From NCBI GenBank assembly GCA_900155495.1, contig FTLJ01000116.1, positions 1 through 64,000 of the forward strand: 64,000 nt of DNA, in the 5' to 3' direction. Positions 46,561 through 56,915 of the stretch are shown here, piece after piece (position 1 is the stretch's first letter; each line of letters begins with the position of its first letter). The notes beneath the pieces are model-generated. The model made no database searches. It was not told where the DNA came from and was given only the letters and a program-made list of their open reading frames with translations. The DNA is from Porogramme epimiltina. Taxonomy: Eukaryota > Basidiomycota > Agaricomycetes > Polyporales > Polyporaceae. Position numbers and translations under genes: made by a program.

Positions 46561-47830
46561 CATGGGTGACGCGGATGCAAAGAGTGGCGGACACTGAAAC
46601 TATGTTGAATGCTCTTGTATTACATTCATGAAAGTGCTTAAGAACCCATAAGTGGATTTACGTCTAGTTTACTGGTAAGAAAATAGGTGGCGTGACATAC
46701 AGCGGGTGCCTTACTCACCTTTCACTGTAATAAGCGGCCTCCAAATGAGACGTTCAAAGCGATACGCCTCGCTAAGAAAGCCAAGGCACAATGGTCGACC
46801 AGTATCCGTGTGGAGAAAGAACTTAGTCAGCACTGGCATGATGCAGGGCGAGTACGAGTGGACATACATGTCTCAAGCGGTGCACGGTCGCACTCCGGTA
46901 TTGCATATGGCAGTGGCAAAGGAAGTTTCTCCGTTGTACGTTTTGCGATGTCAAAAGCAAAGCAGGACGTCGTTGGGAATGAGGATTGAGGAGTGTAGCA
47001 CCCATCATTTCAAGCTTCAGGCGTTGAGAGTCTGGCGGCGCATGAATCAAAATCAAGTATAGATGAGTGAAGTGGGATTACAGGCCGAGACTAACGTCGG
47101 CGGAAACACGATACAAATACAACGATGTCGCTACATTGTCCTTCCCGAAACAGAGAAGACCAAACCCACGTCCAGCAATCTTCCACAGTCCAACAGGGAA
47201 TTCGAGAAAAGCATAGAGTGCCGTGTGATAGAACGAACCTGTCGCATTACGCCTCGCCGTCCCTCTTCTTCCTGAGCTCTTCCAACAATGCCTTCACGCC
47301 CTCCACATCACCAACCGCCGCGTGACCGGAGTTCCAGTCGACAACGATCGGCCATTTCAGCGCATTCGGGTTCTGGGATGCGAGCTCTGCGACGCCTTCC
47401 GTGCTTGTGGGGCGACTGTCGACAGTGGGATGTGCGGAAATCAGGACGTCCGGGGAGGGCGTTAGGGTTGCTCCACCGGACTTTGCTGGGAGGTAGGAAA
47501 GGATAGTACGGATCTGGTCAGACGTTGGAGGCCTGTTCTCAATGACCTCGAGGTTGAAGTTGAGAGGAGGTGAATCGGGTTTTGAGGGCGGGTAAGGTGA
47601 CGAGACGGCAGCCCTCAGTAAGCGCAAAGCATTTGTTGACGCGGGTGAGGCTGGGTTATGACTACGAGTATGGGTGAGAGCATGGTCCCAGCCATGGCCA
47701 TGCTTAAGCACTTACAAGATTGATATCTCGGGCTGTGGGGGGACAAAACGGAGGGGGATCAACGGGGTAACGTACAATGCAAACGGGGGCACTCACGATT
47801 GTTCGCGTAAAAGCCTTGAACATGGCTTGA
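46545..47830. repeat. 1.3 kb direct repeat, left copy (contains FMP46 gene)
   Basis: Matches 51765-53060 in the same orientation, about 5.2 kb away. Identity is high through both the FMP46 coding exons and about 700 bp of its 3' flank (for example AAGAAAATAGGTGGCGTGAC near 46678 and 51902), showing a recent segmental duplication. The P450 gene lies between the copies. Confidence 0.85.
47247..47823 (-). CDS. FMP46/DUF1687-type thioredoxin-fold protein, copy 1
   Basis: Three exons joined from ATG 47823: MFKAFTRTI, then PEISIF split across the second intron, then HNPASPASTNALRLLRAAV through GDVEGVKALLEELRKKRDGEA (last 21 residues of the protein), about 152 aa. The pattern fits the fungal DUF1687/Fmp46 family of putative mitochondrial redox proteins: a short N-terminal strand (SIFHNP), a helix (STNALRLLRAA), LNFNLEVIENRPPT, an SAHP motif, and WPIVVDWNSGHAAVG near the end. 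Fmp46 was found in yeast mitochondrial proteome work; its reaction is unproven. The predicted protein has no cysteine at all, so classic thiol redox chemistry is unlikely. Intact; nearly identical to copy 2. Confidence 0.8.
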
Positions 47831-48865
47831 TTCACACAGCAAACGTGGAAAGTCGTCAGGAAGGACGAGTGTCAGATTGTGAGAGTCGATGGGTGCAACA
47901 ACACAGACGAGACATGCAAGCCGTCGCGCGACGGGTGGCCCAGAGATAGACCCATCCCCAGCCTGTTCAAGCTGAGTAATAATTCAAGCCCCGACATACC
48001 ACTATCATACAGCATAGCAATTATATTGACACCCCGACAGTATAGCTCATTATAGCGTGGATCAATGGCTGGTGACATGTTTGTGCTTAGTTGGGTTAAG
48101 TCGCAGTGGCGTCCTCCGGCCTCAGGCCGCACTTCCTTCCCGTCACCGAAACGTACGCTCTCCGTAATTGGGCTATCCGAAGCCCCATTACGGTCACTCA
48201 GGATAATGTGTCCCAAGGCCAAGAGAGCACGTCTCACCGTGGTTCATCACAATGAACTTGAATACGCATACTTGAGACTGATCCCGGCTCCATCTTCTTG
48301 AAGAAGCACCTCGCCTTCCACCTCCCATACTCACGATACGACAACCGTGGTGAGCTACGGCCTTCTCATTATGCCACCTCCCAACACCGACTAAATAATA
48401 ACTCCTACGCTAGGTAACATGGGTGTATGTCATGTTCAAAAGTGTGTTCACTCATTCGTCGTCGGTTGAGCTGAAGGCTTGACTGCCTTGTCGTAATGGT
48501 AGCATAAAGCTCGCGAGCGACGTCCCAACGTTTCTAAATCTCTCTTGACGCTGTGTGAACGCGGGTCCCGGGAACACCGAGAGATCCCAGGTCTGTCTAG
48601 GTGTCGTACAATATCTTTAGGTGCGAACTTTGCTAGTCAGTGCTTTCAGCTGACAAAGCGTTCTAATGACGTTGTTTAGTAGGTTCTATTACTCAGGAGC
48701 GGAATGTAGAATACCATTAACTTCGAAGAAGAATCAGGGCGTCAGATTGGCCTTGTCAGCAGGTGCAGAGTCGCCGTCTACAAAGGGGCAGCTTAGAGGA
48801 TGTGCAGGTTGAGCACTCTCTCTTCTCCCAACCACCCCCTTGGCAGATCCTACCTCAGAGCACCT
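47830..48865. other. Intergenic region between FMP46 copy 1 and P450
   Basis: The two genes diverge here, so this stretch holds both promoters. A minus-strand 121-codon frame (48237-47872) and the other open frames show no motif or spliced partner. No gene recognised. Confidence 0.45.
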
Positions 48866-48870
48866 TGGAT

Positions 48871-51295
48871 ATGCATCCCCTCCTGTCGGCTCTTTTCCTC
48901 GTCCTAACAGCCGCGACCGCTTATGTCATCCATCAACGCCGCCATCGCTCTTTGAAACATCTTCGCGGGCCTCAGTCTCCTTCTTGGCTTCTTGGTAAGC
49001 TCACGACACCTCGCAACCGTGGAATTTGTCGGTCTAACACTTAGCTCAGGCCATGAATTTATCATGACTCGCCAGGAAGAGGTCGGAGAGCTAGACTTCC
49101 CATGGATGCAAGAGTTTGGCCCAACATGGCTAATTAAAAGCCACATGGGAGTAAGACCATTTTCGTAAGACCATCTTCAACGTTTAACAGCTGATTTTTT
49201 GTCTCTTCAGAGCGACGTCCTGATGACCGCCGATCCGAAGGTATGTTGGACGTTCTAAACTCTCTTAGTGACTCGGCCATTCAGCACCCTCGCAGGCTAT
49301 GCAGCACATATTCCACAAGTCAGGCTACAACTACCCCAAAAGGCGCGATGTAAACGAGATGACCAAAATGTTTAGTGGGGAAGAAGGCATCGCGGGAGCC
49401 GTCGGTACGTTGTCCCCTCCCACTATTCGTGGCACCGTTGATCTGTCTCCTCTAGGTGTGATTCACCAACGCCAAAGAAAGATCATGAATCCTGCCTTCA
49501 GTGCTACCCAGTTGCGCACGTTTCTCACATTGTTTCAGGACATCGGAATGAAGGTATGCACACAGAAAGGACATGTTAATCACTCATGCTGACACTATTC
49601 CAGATGTGCGAGAAGTGGAAGAACGAGGTGCTCGACAGCTCAGCCCAAACGATTTTTGTGAACAAATGGCTTTCGAAGACAAGCCTAGATATTGTCGGCG
49701 AGGGTGAGTTTATGTCATCGAGTCAGTGCTGGCATTCTCATTCAGGATTCTCTCTTCAGCTGCGTTTGACTACGATTACGGATGTCTCTCTGGTGCTGAC
49801 AGTGAACTGAACAAGGCATACAACAACCTATTGTGAGTTTCCTTAGACATCGCAATGGGAGCCGGGAGCCCGCATCCTCACACCTCACGGTCTCTAAAAA
49901 GCACAGATGTTGCTATGCACCCATCCAAGTCATCTATCTTCTATCGCCTGATGTGGAACTACTTACCGGACCGACTTCTGGGACTCACGAAGTACACCCC
50001 GACACACCAATATAGTCGTCTGCGTTACACCAATAAGATTTTTACCCGTGTCGCATCTCGATTGCTGGCCGAGAGAAATGATCAGAGTGAAATCACTGAG
50101 AAAGCTTCCAGCCCCAAGGATGTGATGAGCATCCTAGGTAAGATGTTACCCAATTCGCACATTGTTGTACTAATGTATTGCCGTTTCAAGAGAATTCAAA
50201 CAAGGCGGAGGATCCCAAGGCACAGCTTAGCCGCACAGAGATGTTGGGACAGATGCAGAGCCTAACCCTCGCAGGACATGAGACAACAGCGAACACGCTT
50301 TCGTGGCTGTTATGGGAATTGTCGAAGCATCCCCAGTACCAGACTAGAATGCGCGAGGAAATCAGAATCTGCCGTGCTAAAGCTACCGCCCGCGGCGACA
50401 CTAGGTTCACAATTGATGACCTAGACTCCATGACCGCAGTGGTCAACGCCCTTAAGGTTTGCCCATACGTTTATGGAGAGAATGCTACTGACGATTGTCT
50501 CTAGGAGACACTTCGATTCCACCCCATCGTCCCTACCCTTTACCGGGAAGCAGCCAAGGATGACATTATCCCTTTGTCAGAGCCCATTACATCAGTCACC
50601 GGAGATATCATCGATGCTATCCCTATCCGGGCGGGCCAGTGGATTCAGCTCTCTCTGTGCGCATACAACCGGTAGGTGTCGTATTCCCCTTTTACTATAC
50701 CGCTTCATTCACTATATGCCAGGTTGTTGCAGGTGTGGGGGGAGGATGCCAACCAGTGGAATCCGGACCGGTTCCTCAAGATCAATGCGGCCAGTCAGGT
50801 GAGGGTGGGTATGTTTGCGAATCTGTGAGTATCCTATCCATTCTGCTTTCGGGTGGCTTAATGATCATTCATGAATGATGATCATAGGATGAGCTTCTGT
50901 GAGTAGTTGTTTAGCATCTTTCGCTTTTGATACCCCTTAACAGGGGAATGTTTACTCTGCCTACCAATATCAGCTGCGGGTGTTCGAGGTTGTATCGGGT
51001 GCGTGAATTCACGTCCTGACCAAAGGAATATAACGTTTTCTTATGTCTCTCTCTTTGTAGTTGGCGATTCTCGTAAGTTAGAATATAAGAATACGGGTGC
51101 AAGGGCTAACGTAGTAGTCTTCTTAGTTTGATTGAGATGCAGGCTCTGGCAGCCGAGTTATTGGAGAAGTTCGAATTCGGGGTGCCGGAAGAGAGGTACG
51201 ATATTATACGGGCCCCCGCAGGGGTGATGGTACCTCTCGTTCGCGGAAAGATGGAGTTAGGCTCGGTGATGCCTCTGCGCGTTAGTCCATTGTAA
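48871..51295 (+). CDS. Cytochrome P450 monooxygenase
   Basis: At least 13 exons from ATG 48871 to the stop at 51293-51295, about 500 aa. The N-terminus is a membrane anchor (LLSALFLVLTAATAYVI) followed by a basic and Pro-containing hinge. Signature parts: HQRQRKIMNPAFS (C-helix region), LTLAGHETTANTLSWLLWEL (I-helix, oxygen-binding AGHETT), ETLRFHPIVPTLYREA (K-helix ExxR), NQWNPDRF, and the heme-binding loop FSAGVRGCIGWRF with the cysteine ligand. The loop is spread over tiny exons: 50888-50898, 50974-50998 (25 nt) and 51061-51072 (12 nt), with the rest at 51127-51295. A typical ER-bound basidiomycete P450 that should oxidise lipophilic substrates; the family number cannot be assigned here. 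It is the only plus-strand gene recognised, and all the key residues are present. Confidence 0.88.
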
Positions 51296-51764
51296 TGAGC
51301 GAATTCTGCCCCATGTATCGTTCTAAGTCCTTAGCAAGTTGTAGTGTTCCGACTCGGCCTGTTTGTTTACCTGTACGACGTTGTGGTCACCTCAAATGTG
51401 AAACCCTTCTTGGTGTATGGTCTATTTTATTCTCGTCATCCACTCTCCTGTCAACACTGGGCGCGGCACTGGGCACGACATTGATAGTAAAGAACGTTTG
51501 AGCACTCGGAATTACAGACTTTCTAATGTACGTGTTTGTTCAATCAAACTGAAACAGACGCCTCTCGCATTCATGCGCCCTATGCGTCCCTACCTACCCT
51601 GAATTGTGCACTTGAGCTTGCCCTACCTCGCATGCAGCGCTGAGCTGCTGCCTGCCTAATACCTTGAGCACGCATGTCAGCTCCGTCCTTCTCTTCGTTT
51701 TTGCCTTCCTTCTCTTCGTTTCCGGACATAAATCCCGGTCCCAGCTCTCGCCCTCAGTACTCAG

Positions 51765-53060
51765 GGCCTGAGTAGTTGGTGTTCATTGATAACGCGGATC
51801 CAAAGAGCGTTGGACACTGAAGCTACATATGTTGCATGCCCCCGTGTTACATTCTTGATGGTACTGATAATCCTTGAGCGGATTTACATCTGGTTTATTG
51901 GTAAGAAAATAGGTGGCGTGACATACAGCGGGTGCCTTACTCACTGTTCACTGCAATAAGCGACCTCCGAATGAGACGTTCAAAACGATACGTCGTCTCG
52001 CTAAGAAAGTTAAGGCACAGTGGTCGACTAGTATCCGGGGAGGAAAGAACTTAGTCAGCACTGGCGTGATACAAGGCGAGTACGAGTGGACATACATGTC
52101 TCAAGCGGTGCACGGTCGCACTCCGGTATTGCATATGGCAGTGGCAAAGGAAGTTTCCCCGTTGTACATTTTGTGATGTCAAAAGCAAAGCAGGACGTCG
52201 TTGGGAATGAGGACTGAGGAGTGTAGCACCCATCACTTCAAGCTGAAGGCGTTGAGATTCTAGCGGCGCATGAATCAAAATCACGTATAGACGAATGAAG
52301 TGAGATTACAGGCCGAGACTAACGTCGGCGGAGACACGATACAAATACAACGATGTCGTTACATTGTCTTCTCCGAAACAGAGAAGACCAAACCCACGTC
52401 CAGCAATCTTTCCACAGTCCAACAGGGAATTCGAGAAAAGCACAGAGCGCCGTGTGATAAGACGAACCTGTCGCATTACGCCTCGCCGTCCCTCTTCTTC
52501 CTGAGCTCTTCCAACAATGCTTTCACGCCCTCCACATCACCAACCGCCGCGTGGCCGGAGTTCCAGTCGACAACGATCGGCCATTTCAGCGCATTCGGGT
52601 TCTGGGATGCGAGCTCTGCGACGCCTTCCGTGCTTGTGGGGCGACTGTCGACGGTGGGATGTGCGGAAATCAACACGTCGGGGGAGAGCGTCAGGGTTGC
52701 TCCACCAGACTTTGCTGGGAGGTAAGAAAGGATGGTGCGGAGCTGGTCAGAAGTTGGGGGCCTATTCTCGATAACCTCGAGGTTGAAATTGAGAGGGGGA
52801 GAGGAAGGCTCAGAAGGGGGATATGGCGATGAGACAGCAGCCCTGAGCAGGCGCAAAGCTTTGGTGGACGCAGGCGACGATGGATTGTGACTGTAGACAT
52901 GTATAAGAGCGCAACTCCAACTAGAGTTGACCTTACTGACAAAATAGAGATCTCGGGCTGTGGTGTTAGACGCGAGGGACCATCAGTACGACTCCGCAGG
53001 TTCACATGCAACCATGCTTACGATGGTTCGGGTAAATGCTTTGAACATCGCATTTTCAAA
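51765..53060. repeat. 1.3 kb direct repeat, right copy (contains FMP46 gene)
   Basis: The partner of 46545-47830. The left border starts within ATGAACACCAACTACTC (minus strand, near 51783). Small differences are single substitutions and short indels, such as two extra bases in ACGATACGTCGTCTCG at about 51987. Confidence 0.85.
52476..53048 (-). CDS. FMP46/DUF1687-type thioredoxin-fold protein, copy 2
   Basis: Start ATG at 53048 (MFKAFTRTI), then the tiny exon PEISIF and the main exon from HNPSSPASTKALRLL to the shared end LLEELRKKRDGEA. Length is equal to copy 1 within a residue or two. The exon borders are the same, but the introns have diverged more than the exons, which suggests that selection still acts on the protein. 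Differences from copy 1 are few (for example KPDS to EPSS, and QIRT to QLRT). As in copy 1, no cysteine is encoded. Its role would be as for copy 1, a putative mitochondrial redox or thioredoxin-fold protein of unproven activity. Confidence 0.8.
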
Positions 53061-53069
53061 GAAGTTACG

Positions 53070-53760
53070 GGGAGAGGGCTGCAGAGGAGTGAAGAGTAGT
53101 TGTGGGGAGGAAGGGTTGTCCAAGTTTGCGCACCGCGCAGAGTCGCAGACGACGCGCGCAAGGCTTATTCCCGTCCCATGCAACGTGATTTAAACTCAGT
53201 AGGTGATAATTAATACTCCGATAAAACATTCTCCGAAGCATGCATCAAAACTGCTGCTTAGTACTTTTACGGGGCCTTATACAAGTACTACTCGCCCCCG
53301 AACTTGAGCGCAGCTTGAGGGAATATGAACAGGCGAAACGGGCACACAGAGGAGCATGGGTAAGGAATGACTTTGTAGTCTTGGGAGCGCTGTGCACATT
53401 GGCCTTCGCACTGCAACCATGCTACCGTGAGTGTATGGAGTTGTTAATACGCTTTCGGATGACCGAAGGGAAGGGGTTGTCAAAAGAAGGAAGGCGAAAG
53501 GTAGGAGGTAGTGTTTGAATAGGGCAAGCGGCGGTTGAACGACGTAAGAGCGAAGAGGAAGAGAAAGCAGCTGGTGAGGCAGCAGAAGTAGTAATGAGCT
53601 ACGTGGGAAGTAGTATGAGCGACGGAATGTTAAAGGTGGTGTCGACGCTGGGAAAGGTGGGTTTGGGGAGAAGTGGAGATTCTGACGAGCTGGAGAACGG
53701 CGTATCTGGGAAAATTCGTTGCGAGAGTTGCCGGAAGAATAACAGACATTCATCTGTCGG
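53070..53760. other. Intergenic, no supported gene
   Basis: Two overlapping frames on opposite strands (plus 53240-53518, minus 53753-53277) are mirror shadows of each other. The minus one is unusually rich in L, P and S without motif. I regard both as non-coding. Confidence 0.4.
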
Positions 53761-53766
53761 GATCAT

Positions 53767-54568
53767 TCAGGACCATGGCAACGAGTGTGGAGTGATAGCC
53801 AATGTGGCCGGCTTAGCATTCGCCTTCTCCTTCTCGGTGGCGAGGCGCCTGCGGACTTGAGCGGCCGTGGCATGCTTGATCAACTCATCCTCTAGAACGT
53901 CTACGTCTGGACATTGGACGTAAACGCCATAGCTGTTTAGCGTGCGGATTGCGTGTCTGAACCACACGCGGCATGAAAATGCTTGAAACCGATTCTGGTC
54001 TTCTTCTGGCACGGCAAGTGGGACGGTCTTTAGGATATCATCCAACACATGTTCGTATGTCCGGGTCACAGCAGGATCGTAGTCGACAACTCGACCAATA
54101 GGCGTGAACGTAAGACACTCCCTGGAGGTTGGGCCATCCCAGGTACCGTAATCATATCGCCACGGCTTTGTGTCACCTTCGTTGGTAGCATGGTGCTTGA
54201 AGCCGGAGCTGTCGGACTATCGAGCAGATGTGTTTTAGAGGAGAGTTCGTCAGTCGATAACTAGATGTTGTATAGAGAAGTGTGGGCGTACATTGCAGAG
54301 ATAGATGACATAGTGGAACTTCCCTATCCCTTGTTTGGGGAGATCACATAGGGCGGCCATGATTAAGCCCGGTGTGTGGCTGGAGCTGCAGGTTGCGTTT
54401 GATCGTCAAGCGGATTGAGTTGCAAGGAATACGGGTGACTTACTCGTGCAGTGGCTCTGTCATGACTAGGGTTCCGTTCGCGTGTTCTGAGAGAGTCTGT
54501 AGACGGGCCTGGCGGAGGTGGGTGAACAGGGAGGTAGTTTGAACCAGTCCGAGGAACGGGTCAGGCAT
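53767..54568 (-). CDS. Small hypothetical protein, possibly DUF6914-like
   Basis: Three exons (54568-54444, 54385-54292, 54195-53767) join in frame to 215 aa. The start is MPDPFLGLVQTTSLFTHLRQ. Conserved-looking parts are HANGTLVMTEPLH, IGKFHYVIYLCN, HHATNEGDTKPWRYDYG, TPIGRVVDYDP, FSCRVWFRHAIRTLNSYG and a charged C-terminal helix (LIKHATAAQVRRRLATEKEK). The run FHYVIYL...HATN followed later by CRVWFRHAIRTL resembles small basidiomycete proteins of the DUF6914 kind, in which a His and a Cys lie in a papain-like layout; I am not sure of that match. No signal peptide. The first intron has donor gtaagt and acceptor ctgcag, so the model is well supported. Confidence 0.65.
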
Positions 54569-54975
54569 GAACCCTCTTCTTATCTTACGCTAAGGCGTCC
54601 AAGCAGGCCTATCCGATGGACACAATAAAGGACGGCCATGAGTATATCGGGGTAGGATCGATGAGAGTCTGCGATATTCTCACTTGTGCGACCGCCCGCC
54701 GCCCCCACAGGCCTCGTGCCGACCATATCACCAACAGATCAACGGCCGTACAGCATCGCAATGTCGAGTGAGAGTATCCCATTGGCGAGAGATCGGTGAT
54801 AGATCCATATACTCCAGACAAAATTGATCAGAGATACTAAAAACGTCTGCTACGTGTTCTCCTCATGGTCTGCAGCCTCAACCGAACGTCCTCCGTTTGA
54901 AAGTGTTGCGGTCGTGGCCCGCCGCGCCGCGCTGGACCTACGATGAGCAACTACTCCTTGGTATGAATTGATTAC

Positions 54976-56030
54976 TCACCGAGGGCAAACTAGATCATCT
55001 CCATCGGGGCCTACTATCGTCGTGTCCCCTGTACACAGCCACAGTGCGTATTCGAGCTGGAGCTCGTCACGATAAGGCTCTACACCGAAAGGGGCGACAG
55101 TATCCCAAAATTGTTGTGAGACAGGTGTATGGGCGATATGCTTCTCGAGCATCGTAAACTCCCAGTATTCTGGGAACCATCCAGCGTACTCCCAATCCAC
55201 GATCCCGGCGAGTCGTCCGTCCTTGACGATGATGTTCTCGCTATGAAGGTCTCCGTGAGTGAAGAATATCCGATGCTGCATTGCGTGCACAGGTATGGCG
55301 AGGCGGCGAAGCTCGGGCACTCGGTGTGCTACTGCGCCGCCCGCCATGTTGAGGAGGGCGTCTTTGAACAACCCTTGGTTATCGAAAGGTCCGAGCACCT
55401 TCGTAGACCCATCGCGAATCGAGCGCACCGGGCCACCATTGACATCTGTGATAGCATCGGAGGGAGCAGGAATGGACCGGAGCGAGTTGAAGGCACGCCG
55501 CAGATCCGCGAGGAGTGGGGCGTCATGCGGCATGTCAAGAATAGGGTCCGGTTGAACGCGGAGCTTTTCTATCAGCTCATCGATCCTACCAAAGTTGTTG
55601 GTAGCAAAGCAAATATCGACCTCCTCTGTAAGAGCGATCGATTCGGGGGTTCGAATTGTGTAGTCGGACAGCCAGTGCGAGAGAGGAGCGCCTTCTATCC
55701 AGGTCATCAAGATGATACCCTTGTAATGAGGTTCTTCTCCGATGTTTGTGATAACGTCTAGAATGCGTGGAACGGGAACTGATGTGTGGGTCGCTACAAG
55801 CCTCATGCTGTCGGCCTCGAGGCTGGGATCTCTTCGCGACCTCTTGAGAGCGAATCCCCCAGGAATCTTCAAGACTGGAGCGTATTCTGCAGCGCGCGAT
55901 CCATATAGTTGAAGGCGTCGGTACGTTGCTAGCCGAAATGAGGATGGACAAAGCTGCCAAAGAGCCCAAATGATCCTGTAGTTGGACGCCACGCGAAGAA
56001 AACGGGCAAGGAAAGGGATTTTCCCATCTA
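54976..56030 (-). CDS. Aminoglycoside phosphotransferase-like (APH/choline kinase-fold) protein
   Basis: One long exon of about 340 codons has all key kinase-fold motifs: KIPGGFALKRSR (nucleotide-binding Lys region), GIILMTWIEGAPLSHWL (hinge), FFTHGDLHSENIIV (catalytic HGDxxxxN loop) and GIVDWEYAGWFPEYWEF (metal-binding Asp). Fungal genomes hold many such small-molecule kinase-like proteins; the substrate is usually unknown and antibiotic resistance is not implied. Translation remains open upstream to about 56045 (LLDGKIPFLARFLRV) without an ATG, ending at a likely acceptor (ctcgag), so a short first exon is probably missing. The last codon overlaps a perfect-looking donor (CCTCGGTGAGT), so a further 3' exon is also possible. 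Confidence 0.78.
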
Positions 56031-56099
56031 ATAAACTTTCAGTCTCGAGACAAAGTCACGATTTTAGGAGAGCATACCAGGTTCAGGCATCTTCTGCAC

Positions 56100-56905
56100 G
56101 CGTGGCTCAGAGTGTCGTTCGACCAAGTGGTGAGCGACGGAAGCCTAGTGTTGCCAGATCTTGTTGGATTTGCGCCAGGTGTCGCATTTATCGCCGGTGC
56201 CAACAAGTCACCGCCACTTACGTAAAGCGCCACGAGGCAGTGGAGTGCGTCTGAAGCTTGCTTGCGGGTTGATCAATCCTCAACTGCTTCAAGTTGACCG
56301 AACATGATGTCCGTCGAGGCGAACTTGAACCTGGAATACGAAGTCTACCACTTTCAACTCTGGCCAAAGCTTAAGGTCTATCTCTACTTCCGCCGATGAC
56401 TTTCGTGATCGGGTTTGAAATTCAGTGGTGCGGCGGCGGCTCACGCTGGCACATTGTTGTGGGCTGGCAATCCCTGATCGACTTGAAAACGATACCTCGA
56501 CCTGACCTCCACAGGGAGCTTATATTGAAGTTACATGGTATCCCGTCTATGCTAGAGTACTGCGGTATACAACAACAAAAGAAACTTAAAGTAAGAAGTC
56601 GAGTAGTAGATATGCAAAGTACAAATATGCTCGAAGGAACAAAACACGACGCAGCGAATGGAATGTCCTTACACTCAGCGCAATCTGGAGGGGCCAGCTA
56701 TTGCATTATCCTGTTGTGTCGATCGGAGTCTACGTTGAGGAGGCTCAGCCAATGTGGCACCCCGAGTGGCCGCTTGAGAGTCTTCAGAGAGCTCCCCCGA
56801 AGGCAGCAGATACTCGACGTCTTCAAACATGTGCGGAAAGAATATTGCCAACATGTCATCCGTCCTGAGTTTGAAGTTAGAGTCAGTAACTATATACACA
56901 GGAAA
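56100..56905. other. Intergenic between APH-like gene and SNF2-RING gene
   Basis: A plus-strand 175-codon frame (56396-56923) overlaps the end of the helicase gene on the other strand and has no motif or introns. I do not accept it. The first exon of the APH-like gene may lie in 56.03-56.15 kb. Confidence 0.4.
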
Positions 56906-56915
56906 TCGTTGATGC

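Noticed and set aside
53240..53753. Overlapping plus and minus frames as a small-protein gene
   Set aside because: They are mirror images of the same DNA, show no splice-linked exons and have biased composition.
54976..55992. Antibiotic-resistance gene
   Set aside because: The APH fold is widespread in fungi with unrelated or unknown substrates; nothing here indicates aminoglycoside resistance.
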